A stretch of DNA of 64,000 nt from Oidiodendron maius Zn (Eukaryota; Ascomycota; Leotiomycetes; Myxotrichaceae), in the NCBI GenBank assembly GCA_000827325.1, contig KN832877.1, forward strand, positions 1,674,001 through 1,738,000, in the 5' to 3' direction. A program made the translations under genes and the position numbers. Positions 43,764 to 55,110 of the stretch are shown here, piece by piece. Below the pieces are notes generated by a model, which did no database searches, was not told the DNA's origin, and saw nothing but the letters and a program-made list of their open reading frames with translations. The first letter of the stretch is position 1; each line of letters begins with the position of its first letter.

Positions 43764-45454
43764 TTAATTTGAAGCCTTGTAGTCACCGCCATATTGTATC
43801 TTCCTGATCATAGACCGATTGCAGCCCTTGATGTTATTTATTCCAGAGAGGGCCATAGATTGGTCTACGTCCGCCAAAATTCCCTGCAGTACCTGTTTTG
43901 CTCCTTTCTATAGTTCATTAACATCAAACTCATAAATCTAGATAATATTTGACTCTTAAGAAATTACCATACCTTGCCGGCAATAGCCAATCCATAAACT
44001 GCCGGCCTTCCGATCAGTACACCTTTAGCACCTATACATAAGGCTTTGACAATATCAGCCCCCGTCCGAATGCCACTGTCAAAAAGTACCGTAATTTTGT
44101 CGCCCACCGTGTCGACAATCTCTGGAAGCATCTCCAAAGAGCCTACAGCTCCATCTAGTTGTCGACCTAAATTGAATTAATAGAGTAGCGTGAGAAAAGG
44201 AGAATAAAAGGCCACAAACCTCCATGATTGCTTACGACAATCCCGTCAACACCATATTCCACTGCAAGAAGTGCATCCTCAGTGTGTTGGATGCCTTTTA
44301 AAACAATAGGTCCATCCCAGCCATCTCTCAAAAGCTTAATATCCTCCCAAGAATGTGGAGTACCCGAGAAAACATCTCGAATCCACTCCTGACTTGCCTC
44401 CACAACTTTATCCTCAGGCGATCCGCCAAATTTTAGCTGAAACTTTTCTCTGAATACAGGATCCGAAAAGCCTGTTTGGTTACCAGTGCCTTTTACAAAA
44501 GGAATATAACCGCCATCTAGATCCGCAGGTCGCCATGCTAATGTCCAGGTGTCGAGTGTCACGACAAGGACGTTGTATCCCGATGCCTTGGCGCGCTTGA
44601 GTAGAGATTGAGTTATAGAGTTGTCACTCGGCCAATACAGTTGGTACCACCTTGAACCCAATCCATTTGAGGAAGCGACTTCTTCAATACTGGAGGAAGA
44701 GGCTGTAGAGAGTATATAAGGAATCCCAAGCTCTGCGCAGACTTCTGAGAGACCTATTTCCTTGTCGGGGTGGAAAATTTTCTGTACACCCACTGGAGCC
44801 ATTAAGACCGGTGAATCTATATTACTGTCAGTTCCTAGTCTCTGAATAAAATAAAGATTTAATGAGGAACTGGTTTTCTTATGATGAGAAATCATATCTC
44901 CTGGACATAATGCAACAGTGCAACAATATTGCGTACCGGCTCCCCTTTCATTCACTTTCTTTATAACCAATGGAAATAGTTTTTTTTTTTAAAAAAAAAA
45001 AAAAATTTTCAAAGGACTTTCTAATGATACAAAATGATAAAAACTTACTGTAGATTTCCCCAAATAACTCCACTCTGAGATCTCGCTCGGTAGCCCTCAT
45101 CATCCTCGGGACCAGCTTCCACTGCCTGAAAGCTAGCCGATTTGCATCCATTGTAGCTCTTTCCCCTGCACCACCGGCCACGTAATTATAACTTTCAGTC
45201 TTCAGAACTTGTTTTGCTTGTTCTTCCAGTTTGTTCGGGTCCGTCGTCACAAGTGGGAGTCTGTTATTGAACATGCCATCTAGGAGAGTAGTTAGAACTC
45301 CTCGATTTGGAGCTATGACGCATATGAGAGGACAATTTAAGATGGGATGACTTGGCTGACCTTCATAGATTCCGAATTGAAATGCCCCATACTGGCGTGG
45401 AGGATAGTCATCTGTCATCGTCTTTGACAACTCTCTTTGTGATATGGAAAGCAT
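43764..45454 (-). CDS. FMN-dependent 2-hydroxyacid oxidase (lactate 2-monooxygenase-like), four exons, 446 aa
   Basis: Exons are 45049-45454, 44220-44816, 43973-44166 and 43764-43907; introns are 232, 53 and 65 nt. The first intron holds a run of T followed by a run of A near 44983-45005. Joined, the protein reads YNYVAGGAGERATMDANR (about 90-107), LFGEIYNSPVLMAPVGVQKIFHPDKE across the first junction, WYQLYWPSD, LVVTLDTW, GPIVLKGIQ (FMN-binding Lys), GIVVSNHGGRQLDG across the second junction (catalytic His and Arg), and LFDSGIRTGADIVKAL, all hallmarks of FMN alpha-hydroxyacid dehydrogenases. Length and the YGA..GIY N-terminal block suit the lactate monooxygenase branch. It would oxidise an L-2-hydroxy acid to a keto acid or decarboxylated acid. 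Confidence 0.85.
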
Positions 45455-46860
45455 TTCGAATCTCTGCCTTTGGTGAAATTTTGAATCGTGTATACATTAA
45501 AATCTGAAAGAAGGGGCATGAAAGAGCTCGAGTTGATCCTTGAGATCCATTCGAAGACACCTTACAATGGACGTTCGGGTCATGTACAGAATATTAGCCG
45601 ACTCCGACGCCCCTTCGGCTTTGCCGAGTAGTTTCGTACATGATTTACAATACGATTAATCACTATAACAAAGCGGTGCACATTGTACCTGATGTAATTG
45701 AAACTTTCAGTAGTGGAGACTCGGCTTAGTACTAGCCACTAAACTTAGGTCAGAGTAAGGTTCATGTGTTCTGCTTAACGTCAGCCATACATATTATACT
45801 CATTGTTGTGTGAATCCCGTTATCTTCGGAGAGATTATAAATCCACGGTTGCATCGCCTCCGAATAACGGCGACTGATTCACATGCTAGTCAGTACACAG
45901 ATAGAGAACGGATGAATCTACTAGACAATTGACCGACGTTGTGTTAAGCTGGTGACCGACCGGAGATTCAGGGGCGCATTTTCCGTTGGCCAGAAATGAC
46001 GCATCCATCGCCAACTACCAAATTAGCTTGTGGATATACGATGTGTATGGGATTAAGGGTACAGTAGTTAATAGCTCACTATGCGGCGTAATTGTTTCGC
46101 CGAGGCGTCCAAACGACCTTGGTTGAAGAGGTATTAATCGTAGGAAATCTGCAAAGTTGTTAATTAATCCTATTTAAGTAAACTATAGATGGTAACAGTA
46201 GGCTATCTAAATCCAGTCTATCAACAATAAAACTGTTCATATGCAGCTTAAACTAATTTTGTTAATTAGGAGCAAGAAATCCCACAATTCCCCATAAATG
46301 AAATATAACAATCCTAATATTCTGCAACACGAGAGTAACCGTCCGGCAGTGAAATAACATATTTACCTTAAAATATAAGAATTTCCAGTCCTGGGATAAA
46401 AAATAAAATAAAATAGAAGCAAAATAAACCACGAGGCTTGCTAGCTACGAGTTGTCTGGACTCGATTAATAACCTGATGCTACTTCCTCCGTGTTCCCCC
46501 GCAGTCCGGGCTACAAATACCCCGCTCTACTTGTGGTGAGATAGCGTCAAGCCTATGCCGTAGTCCTATGCATATGCCCCCAGAAGATCTGAGCTAAACT
46601 CTTGGCCATTCGACGAAATACAGCTCGAAATACAGCGCGACGCCCGCAACAAATTATTCGCCTTGATACGACCAGTCGGTCCGCGTGGCAGTTTGTCCCC
46701 ATCTCGCCTAATGTTTCATTATTCTACCTGCTGCACATAACCACCATATCTTCATAATATCTGTCAAACATCCTGTGAAAACCTCAGTTTCTATCAATAT
46801 TATCTTTTCACAACCAACCAAAATTTATCACGCCGTTGCCCCACATTCTCTAAAACAATC
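45455..46860. promoter_or_regulatory. Divergent promoter region of the FMN oxidase and aldolase genes
   Basis: 1.4 kb without a gene. At 45808-45882 it holds an inverted repeat: tgtgaatc-ccgttatcttcggag on the left and ctccgaataacgg-cgactgattcaca on the right, with arms of 8 and about 13 bp separated by short gaps. CCG/CGG triplets at the arm ends are the kind of half-sites bound by Zn2Cys6 factors, and one such factor is encoded at 52223. Pyrimidine-rich DNA precedes the aldolase start. Confidence 0.4.
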
Positions 46861-47770
46861 ATGTCTCCTTCCACTACAGCTTCCGAATCTAATACAAACA
46901 GCTCTGAGTTGAGCTCCGAAGCCCCCAGCGCCGCAATGCAGGGCCTAATGTTTCCACGGCCTCCTACCTTCTCTAATAAATTAGAAGAGCGCGAATACCA
47001 AAAAGGACGCCTAGCACTTGCTTTTCGCCTTTTCGCAACATACGGCTTCGATGAAGGAGTTGCAGGCCACATTACTCTCCGCGATCCTGTCGATCCGACT
47101 ACCTTCTGGGTTAACCCAATGGGTGTTGCTTGGCCTACACTTAAGGCAAGTGACCTGATCTTAGTTAATGGTGAGGGAAAGGTTGTAGATGGTGGAAAAG
47201 TCAGACTACTCAATACGGCAGCTTATATGATACATCATGCCGTGCATACATCTAGGCCGGACACAAATGCTGTAGCACATAGCCACTCTATTTATGGCAG
47301 AGCATTCTCTACACTGGGGAGGACATTGGATATCATTACGCAAGATTCATGTGCCTTTTATAACGACCTTGCTCTATACACAAACTTTAGAGGTGTTGTG
47401 TTGGATGCGGATGAAGGAATTGCTATTGCAGAAGCTTTAGGGGCAAAGAAGGCTGCTATACTGCAAAACCACGGTCTTTTGTAAGTTGAAATTACCTTCT
47501 CCTCGTTTTCATTATTAATAATTCTGGAGAACTTGCGGAACTACCATCGAAGAGGCAATTTTCTGGTTTACTTCCCTTGAAAAATCCTGCCAAGCCCAAC
47601 TGATGGCCGATGCTGCAGCTGGTGGTCGAGCTCATCAGACGATTAAAATTGACGAGGAGGATGCGGCGTTTACATACAAAACTGTTGGGACTCCATATGC
47701 CGGATGGTTTAGCGCCAAGCCTGCTTTTGATCTAATGGCATTGGAGAGCGGTAAGGGGTATAAGCTCTAG
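46861..47770 (+). CDS. Class II aldolase/adducin-domain protein, two exons, 286 aa
   Basis: Exons are 46861-47480 and 47530-47770; the 49-nt intron begins GTAAGT and ends TGGAG. The ATG at 46861 gives a Ser/Thr-rich leader, then YQKGRLALAFRLFATYGFDEGVAGHITLRDP, WVNPMGVAW, AVAHSHSIYGRAFSTLG (zinc-binding His-x-His) and ILQNHGLL, continued after splicing by TCGTTIEEAIFWFTSLEKSCQAQL. This is the complete class II aldolase fold used for retro-aldol cleavage or decarboxylation of short hydroxy-keto acids. It stands divergent to the FMN oxidase gene, in keeping with a late step that breaks a ring-opened product into small acids (inference). Confidence 0.85.
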
Positions 47771-48472
47771 GATATCGCTTGTCAGAGTATTAATAATCCA
47801 ACCATTCTTTGGAGCCAGAAGTAAATTCTCCTCATCTAGCCTTCAACACTAAACATCACTGGTAACTGCATTGCAGCTAAGATTCATATTGAGTAATCTA
47901 AAAGATATAATGTTTAAAGTCATGTGGTAACTGTTTCAAGATATAATAGATTACCTATTAGTCTTGTGTATTCTAATCCATTGAGATTGCCTTAGGTCTC
48001 CGCTTTATTCCTTTCTCTAGCTTACACCAGGCTTAACCCGGATCTCAATACTTCAGGTCTCTTCTAACAGAGACAAGAAATTTATTTTGAATAAGTTATC
48101 ATGCTCGCCGTGTGACTTAAAGTTAATTATAAGGCCTAGGGGCAAAAGTTTTGGCCCCTTCGAAATACTTCCTAGTCTAGATATCATCTTTTAGAGCCGA
48201 CAGCAAATAATGTTGTCTGCTTAACCTGGAGCTTGTTTAAGCTAATGGCAAGCTGGTAACAAGAGTAGTATTCGCCTTAATATCTCTGCCATATCTATCT
48301 TGTCCTTATATAAGGCGTAGAGCTTGTCTAGGTTGCAAGATTCTGATTCACCAAGAAAGGCGAGAAGGTTAAGTCAAAATATTATATATATAACTCTTTA
48401 AAATTGATAGATATTTCACCCTAGCCCATATGGGCTGAACGAAGGCTAATCTGCTTAACCCAAATTCCTCGC
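47771..48472. other. Intergenic between convergent genes
   Basis: 3' flanks of the aldolase and SDR genes; nothing recognised. Confidence 0.55.
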
Positions 48473-49430
48473 TCACATTGAAAGTGCGCCGCCATCAATC
48501 TGTAAGCCGATCCCGGTGATCCATGTATTATCTTCTGAGGCCAAAAACAAAACCGCTTTTGCGATATCGTCGGGCTTTCCAAACCCGCGGAATGGGTGTC
48601 GCTGTAGCAAAACCGACCTGATCTCCTCTGGTAGCGGAGGTAAAAAGGGAGTTTCAGTAACTGGAGTATTCGTAAGCTTTTGTAAAATTTTGCGTTCAAC
48701 CACTATTTGAAAAACTAAGAGCATTTGGGATGAACTTACTGCCTGGGCAGATGGCATTTACATGAACCCTGTACGGAGCGCAGTCATGCGCGGCGGCTTT
48801 TGTCAAACCCATGACCGCATGCTTGGACGAACAGTAACCAGCAATGCCGCTCATTCCTACCAGGCCATGCACACTTGCTGTGTTTACAATCCAGCCTCTG
48901 TCGCCAGATGCAGAGGGTTCTTGCTTTATCATTTGTGCTGATGCGTACTTGCATCCTAGCATAACGCCTGTTGCATTGACAGCGAAGTCCTTATCCCAAG
49001 CATCTTGAGGAAACTCCCAAATATTCTTAGGATTCGTTGATTCAATTGAGACACCAGCATTATTGATCATACTAGGTAGCTCACGTTAGCAGGGAACGTT
49101 ACTCATAGCTTCAGAAGAGAATTTGAAACATGACGTGAGAAGAGCATACATATCTAGTCGTCCAAAATTCTTTACTGCATGGGCAACTAATGCCTCCAGA
49201 TCTGCTGCCTTTGTCACATCGACCTTGAAAAATTCCGCTGTGCCTCCACGTTGATTAATCCAATCATGTGTTGCTACTTCCACTCCTTGTCCGGCAATAG
49301 CAGGTGGTTGTTCGCGAATATCAGCACAAATAACTTTTGCTCCTTCGCTGTGGAATACTTGTGCAACGGCACGGCCAATTCCACTGGCTGCCCCAGTTAC
49401 AATGGCAATTTTATTCTCAAGGCGAGGCAT
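48473..49430 (-). CDS. Classical short-chain dehydrogenase/reductase, three exons, 280 aa
   Basis: Exons are 49150-49430, 48740-49071 and 48473-48702. The introns are 78 nt and an unusually short 37 nt (GTAAGT...AATAG), which is needed to keep the frame. Motifs: VTGAASGIGRAVAQVF (TGxxxGIG), DVTKAADLEALV, MINNAGVS across the first junction, VNTASVHG (Ser), YCSSKHAVMGL (Tyr-x3-Lys), and after the second junction a GKPDDIAKAVLFLASEDNTW-IDGGALSM C-terminus. It is a NAD(P)-dependent alcohol/ketone oxidoreductase, substrate unknown. It is divergent to the alpha/beta hydrolase at 50294 with 863 bp between starts. Confidence 0.85.
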
Positions 49431-50293
49431 GATGTTCCGGTTTCTAAGTCCAAGGTGATCTGAGTTCCGCTGTCAGTTGAGTGTTAAGTGAAAATATTGG
49501 GCTTGTTGCTGTACTTATATATATCCCGCGGGAAGACACTTATCAGCTCAGCACTCAATAGATTTGTCAGCCAGTTCTGCTCTCAGCTTCTCAGCTTCGA
49601 GCTTCTTATCGTCTTCAATTAGTTACAGACTAGTGAGATTTCAATCAGCAAAAGTTTTGTAATAGTCAGTAGAGTAAGAATGAAACGTAAGAAAGCTAGA
49701 GGCAAAGCCCAGCACGAGTCGACTGATTACTGAATAGAAGTAGTGATTAGAAATTTGCCATAGATCATAGTCTCGTGCTTTGGCTGAGAGTTCCAATTAT
49801 CGAAATTGACAGAAGTTCAAATATTTACGGAGGAATAGGATTTCCGCAGCTACTTAGCGTATGCGGAGTAAACAAAGAATACTAATCATGTATGCCTGAA
49901 ATGGGAGTCTATCACGGTTTAAATTGCGGGGTACAAGAGTCTAAGAAAGTGGGTTATTTCCGTTTTGGTTTGGGCTTAGATGCATCGGGATTTTGAATTT
50001 TCAGCAATGGCAATGCCTCCACTCCGTCTTCCGAGACAGGCTGTACATTTGTATGGCTTGCTTCGGGAATGATGAATCATCATGTATATGAGTATAATCA
50101 TCACGCTAGTTGAGCATAACCCATGTAGTTTTCGGGATTTGTATTATGCCGAATGAGTACTTAGAGATTGTCCCTTGGGACTCGGCTTCTTGAGATATAA
50201 GTCCTTGTCGGCCGGCGCTGCACATCCATATATCAGTCAGTAAACTTCAATATCCTCTTCGTCTTTAAATTCTACGTTAAAAGTATCTTAATC
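49431..50293. promoter_or_regulatory. Divergent promoter region of the SDR and alpha/beta hydrolase genes
   Basis: 863 bp without a gene. It contains tatatatatcccgcggga about 80-110 bp upstream of the SDR and gtcggccggcgctgc about 80 bp upstream of the hydrolase. Both are GC-rich palindromic sites in otherwise ordinary DNA; no factor is proven. Confidence 0.3.
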
Positions 50294-51145
50294 ATGTCGA
50301 CCCATCAAACCGCTCCCACTAGCTTCGCCTCAGTCAATGGGCTCAAAATCGCGTATAGGCGGTTTGGAACCGCGAGCAGCATACCTCTAGTCTATATTCC
50401 ACACTTTCGCGCTTCTATGGATGTTACGGATCCGAAATTTATCAACCTTATCGCCAAGCACCGCGAAGTAATACTAATTGATAATGCTGGGATTGGCCAC
50501 AGTGAAGGCAATGTTCCAGAGTCCATCGATGAAATAGCTGCAGTAGTCATTGGGCTCCTCTCCGAGATCAAGGTGTCCAAAGTCGACGTTCTCGGGTTTT
50601 CGATGGGCGGCATGGTCACACAGTACCTTGGCATGCATTATCCAGATCTCGTTAATAAGTTAGTGATCGCGGGTAGCCAGATCGCTGTCGGTGAAGGGGT
50701 AACATTTGCGCCACCAGAGGTATTACAAGGTGGTGGTGCTCCCGGACAACCTGGATGGGATGCCTTTGCATTCTTATTCTTCCCCACAACCGAAACTAGT
50801 GTGGCTCTTGGAAAAGATTGGTTCAAGAGGATTTTCGAGAGAGATGTCAAAGGAGAAGAGCGAAAGGGTTTCCTTGATGGACAAGGAGTGATGAGCCAGG
50901 TGACGGCTATGACCAAGTTTGCTTATGATGGCGAGAACTTTAATAAGCTATCGGCCATCAAAGCGCCAGTCCTGGTGACCAACGGCCACACCGATGTTAT
51001 GGCGCCAACGGTAAACAGCTTTATCCTCCAACAAAAGCTGCCAAACGGAGAATTGCATGTCTACCCAGACTCTGGACACGGGCATTGTTTCCAGTACCCA
51101 GAAGCATACATAAATCGCCTTGAATTATTCTTGCAGGGGAAGTAG
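50294..51145 (+). CDS. Alpha/beta hydrolase, 283 aa
   Basis: An intronless frame from the ATG at 50294. The fold is marked by GLKIAYRRFG, IPLVYIPHFRASM (oxyanion region), VILIDNAGIGHSEG, the nucleophile elbow GFSMGGM with Ser, APVLVTNGHTDVMAP (acid Asp) and YPDSGHGHCFQYP (His). The complete Ser-Asp-His triad indicates an active hydrolase of the haloperoxidase/esterase type. The closest described groups act on lactones, esters or C-C bonds of ring-cleavage products; position in the cluster suggests one of these. No signal peptide, so it is cytosolic. Confidence 0.85.
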   Translation: MSTHQTAPTSFASVNGLKIAYRRFGTASSIPLVYIPHFRASMDVTDPKFINLIAKHREVILIDNAGIGHSEGNVPESIDEIAAVVIGLLSEIKVSKVDVLGFSMGGMVTQYLGMHYPDLVNKLVIAGSQIAVGEGVTFAPPEVLQGGGAPGQPGWDAFAFLFFPTTETSVALGKDWFKRIFERDVKGEERKGFLDGQGVMSQVTAMTKFAYDGENFNKLSAIKAPVLVTNGHTDVMAPTVNSFILQQKLPNGELHVYPDSGHGHCFQYPEAYINRLELFLQGK

Positions 51146-51529
51146 GATATCTTGACAAACGTAGAATGTCATACTTGCTGCCTAGATTACATAGAAACTT
51201 AAATGTATTCTTTCCCCTTAGACCCTGCAGTTGTGTCCTTTACAAATGTCTGGAGACTATAATGGGGTGTTCTCAACATCCTTAGTATAATCAAGAGTCA
51301 TGCTGGTATAAATGTGTACGAAAGGTAAATTGTAACGGTCTCTGCTATTTTTCGTGGTACATCATATAAAGAACGAGAAGTAACTTTTTATATTCTAACA
51401 CTTTAATCACAAATTATTTCGTTAGGTAAATCACGGTCTTACCAGATATAAAAATCGTATACTACCATGTTATACCGTAACTTTCAGCTGAGCCGTCTCA
51501 GCCTTTGAATCGCGCCAACGAGGACAAAA

Positions 51530-51738
51530 TCCTCAATACAGAGGTCAAATTACGCAGATCGAAGTGGGATGTCAAGGTGAAAATTTATATGGGCAATGGT
51601 GTGTATATTCGGTCCCTATATGCATCCAGGAGCCAAGCTTAACATCCATATATAGAGTTCTTGTCCTTTCAGTTTTGTCTCTCTGAAACACGTGACGTGC
51701 GTGATGCGTGTGCCTGCGCCTGAAGCTGTCTTTCAACA
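51530..51738 (+). mobile_element. Possible decayed solo LTR
   Basis: cagaggtcaaattacgcagatcg...gggatgtcaaggtgaaa at one edge and gcctgaagctgtctttcaaca at the other echo, in order, the edges of the Copia LTRs in the 9-23 kb region. The centre is unrelated. Weak call. Confidence 0.3.
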
Positions 51739-52222
51739 CATAACATGAAAAGACTAAAATATCGATCGGCATAGGCGAATTTGTAAGAGGGCTGAAAGAA
51801 GCAGCTAGGCACCCAACTCTCTGGTGCGGTGGTGCATATTCCAGTGACTATGTCAGATATTCAGGAGAGCTCCATAAATACAAGTTATAGGACTCGATTC
51901 GTATCATTATCGCCAAGCCGGAACCTCTCTCGGGTCCCGTTGTCCGTTCTTAGGGTGCGCGTAACAACAGCCCGCCAACTTGCATTCTATCACTCAATGC
52001 GGGGTCGCTTAAATCTCTACTTTCTAGACTTCGGGAGGACAGTTGCCCCGTTGCTGGACTGGATCATGCCGCGGCATCTTGCGGCAACCTTTCACTTATA
52101 TGTCCCGCGCCGATGCGCGCAAAGCATGTGTTGGACATTGTTGTGTACAGAGAAGTCCATTTACATCCACAGAGTGGAACCCAAGTGCAGATAGGCCCTT
52201 TCCGGCTCTGGCAATTACAACC

Positions 52223-54404
52223 ATGTCCTGCACATCGTGCCGGTGGCGCAAGTTGAAATGCGACCGAGCGAAACCATATTGCGGGACGTGTAGCAAGATG
52301 AGGAATGAGTGCCAGTATCTAGAACGCAAGAAAAAGATTGTCTTGAAGACACGCAGTGTTAGGCAACTCGAGGCAAGACTAGGTGTGTGGATTTGGACGA
52401 CAGTTTCACTCCTTGCAGCCAGCAGCTTTCTAACTTCTTGGCACCAGCTGAGCTGGAGGCCCAGATTCGCCTTAAATCGGGCTCCTCCACCAGAGGGCTT
52501 ACAGCAGAGGATCAAGATGGGGACGCGACGCAACCGGTGTCGGGTGGGGTTGCGCCCGCCGAAAAGTACAGAGAGGCCACCCGTGGTTATCACGTCCACT
52601 CAGAGGAGAGAGATCTAGGTGGGCGCTTTAATCCGAAGCCTGACAATCCAGAACGCGAGTCACTAGGTCTTCGCACCCCAGCTGTGCAAGAATTTCCTCC
52701 TCCAGAAGACGTCCAGATGGATTTGTGAGTTGACTGCAACCGTGACCTGCGTCTGATAGCTTTCCAATATCCTAACAATTTAGGTTTCGAATATTTTTTC
52801 ATCAAATCAATCCCCAGGTTCCAATCGTGCACAAAGCCAGATTCTATGCCGCGCTAAAACTTGGTGCCAACCAGCAGCCGCCTATTTATCTGCAGTACGC
52901 GATCTGGGCTTTGGCGGCGCTAGTGTCACCAAAGTATGAAAGCCAAGGTGATATATTCTACGAGCGGGCGCATAGATATGCCGATGCCGCTGAACTAATG
53001 GTTTGTCTAAGCGTAAGATAGATGACTAGCTTGCTAAGAGAAAAAGGACCGGCGTGGAACACCATTTACTATTTACGACGCTCAATGTTGGCACCTGATA
53101 GCGACATTTGAAGCTAAGAGAGCATATCAGGCGAGGACCTGGATAAGTAGTGGGAAATGCGTACGGCTCGTCCAGACTATGGGCTTGCAATTCATCGACA
53201 AGCCTAGAAATGATGCCGGGAACATCCTCCCACCCGCAAGAGACTTCGCCGAGCTGGAGGAGCGTCGTAGGACATTCTGGGCGGCCTATTTTGGCGATCG
53301 TTGGGCTAGTTTAGGCACGGGCTGGCCAATGATGATTGATGAGACTGAGGTAAGGTGTGTACGTATATCCTTTGCAGAATAAATTCTCAACATCTCAGAT
53401 TTATACAAATCTACCTGCCTCAGACATGGCCTTCGAAGAAGGAACGTGGCAGACCAGTGTTCCTCTCTTGGAGGCGTTATGCGATAATGGGGCTTCAAGA
53501 CTACTTTCATCATTTTCAGGGTTCCTTCTCGCAGTCACATTGCTTGGGCGAACTTCTTTGCACATCCACCGTATTCACGGGAGCGATAACCCAGGGGATT
53601 TGAAAAGGGGAGAATTCTGGCGCCGGCACCGCGAAATAGACACTACTATATCTGCGACACTCGCGAATCTACCGGAATACCTCAAGCTACCCCAAGCGCT
53701 TCGAGATCAAAATGCTGTGTTGTTCCACATGTGCTTACATTCCGCGGCCATTTGTTTGCATCAAGCGTCTGTTGTCACAGCATTAGAATATCGTCTCGAG
53801 GCGAGCCATAAAACTCGGAGCCTAGAGAGGTGCATTACCGCTGCTGATGAAATCACCACTATCATGAAGATGATCAGCCATTTCGATGCATCACACGTAC
53901 GTTTCATGACCATTTCCACATAGACTATGACTTACAGTTATAAATTTGCGCGTATAGATAAATCCATGGGCTATTTTCTGTCTATATCTAGCGGGCCATG
54001 TTTACTGCAACGACATGAAGTTCGGTCACCCACCAAAGCCCAATGCTTTATCCAATGTAGATTTTCTTCTACTGGCGATGAAAGTAGTGGGAAAGAACCA
54101 GTTGATCATACAACCATTTACATCCCAGCTAGAATCCAGTGTTAAAGCTGTTAAACGTTTGCCCCGTCGCCTCCAAAGTACGGATCTGACTGAGGAAACT
54201 TCATCCGACACACCTATGGAAGAATTGGATACATTAGACACCAAGATCGTGACTATCGACGATACACGTGCAACACCGGCAGGCACGAACTCTGTTGAGG
54301 TTGGAGCGGGCGCAAGTGCGATTTTATCTTCAAAGATTCTCGTCCCAGAACCGCCTCTCTTTGGCATTACAATACATAAGAATCAAGGAGCTCCAGCCTT
54401 ATGA
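52223..54404 (+). CDS. Zn2Cys6 transcription factor with fungal-specific domain (one apparent frameshift)
   Basis: The ATG at 52223 starts MSCTSCRWRKLKCDRAKPYC, a perfect C-x2-C-x6-C-x6-C-x2-C-x6-C binuclear cluster, followed by a basic linker and coiled-coil start. The fungal regulator domain follows in pieces joined by good introns: LFRIFFHQINPQVPIVHKARF after the intron at about 52728-52784 (GTGAGT...TTTAG), IYDAQCWHLIATFEAKRAYQ and ERRRTFWAAYFGDRWAS after a 40-nt intron near 53000, IYTNLPASDMAFEEG after GTAAGG...CTCAG at about 53350-53400, and NPWAIFCLYLAGHVYCND after GTACGT...TATAG at about 53900-53958. Between the cluster and the acidic linker (VDLDDSFTPCSQQLSNF) the frame shifts within gtgtgtgg at 52384-52391, consistent with a 2-bp repeat expansion. 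It is the likely pathway regulator if still functional. Confidence 0.75.
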
Positions 54405-55110
54405 GGCATCTGACCTTAATAAGGCAATGGTTAACGGACACGGCAGTACTCCGAGCCCGGATTGAGTGGTCATGTCGGAGAAACAAAGGCTGAGATGTCC
54501 AAATGTGTCGTATTCGGGATAAGGACGCATAGTTCATACATAGCCCTCAGTGTTAACTTCGTATTAACCGATAAGCTCATAATCCAACCCACAAATGAAA
54601 TGAGAGATTGGGCGCATAGATATCTTCTAGAGACGCTCATACCTGGTTAATGTTAATATGTTAGCGGCATTACCTTTCTCCGAATAGAGCTTTGCCATTG
54701 GCAGCTAGTAACTTAGAACTTTTCTGCACTAGATTTCGGGCAAACTAATCCCCGCTTACCGGGTCAAATTTACTGATTACTAGCCCCGACCATAAATACC
54801 AAGGTCTTATGGAATGCCGTAACTACAACATTATTTAGGCTGATGTGTAACGTACTTTAGTTAGGATTCGTAATAAATTGTTAGGTTGTACATTTGTATA
54901 GTGAATCGAGGGAACGCCCATGTCTCGAACCTTTAATCATTCTACGTACAGTAGTTTTCAAATAACTCTCTTCAATTTTATGGCAATTACACATGAGCGT
55001 AATGTTGCGGGGGATTAAAAACAATACCAGTCGTGTTTCTCTTTATAATGTTAGCAGTCTGCTTAGTACGTAAATTCTGAGATTTTAGAGTTTGCATGGC
55101 AACAATTCTA
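54405..55110. other. Intergenic between convergent genes
   Basis: Nothing recognised; a plus-strand frame at 54462-54650 has no support. Confidence 0.5.

Noticed and set aside
44983-45005. Run of T followed by run of A, as a terminator or poly(A) insertion
   Set aside because: It lies inside the first intron of the FMN oxidase gene and has no adjoining element or target duplication.
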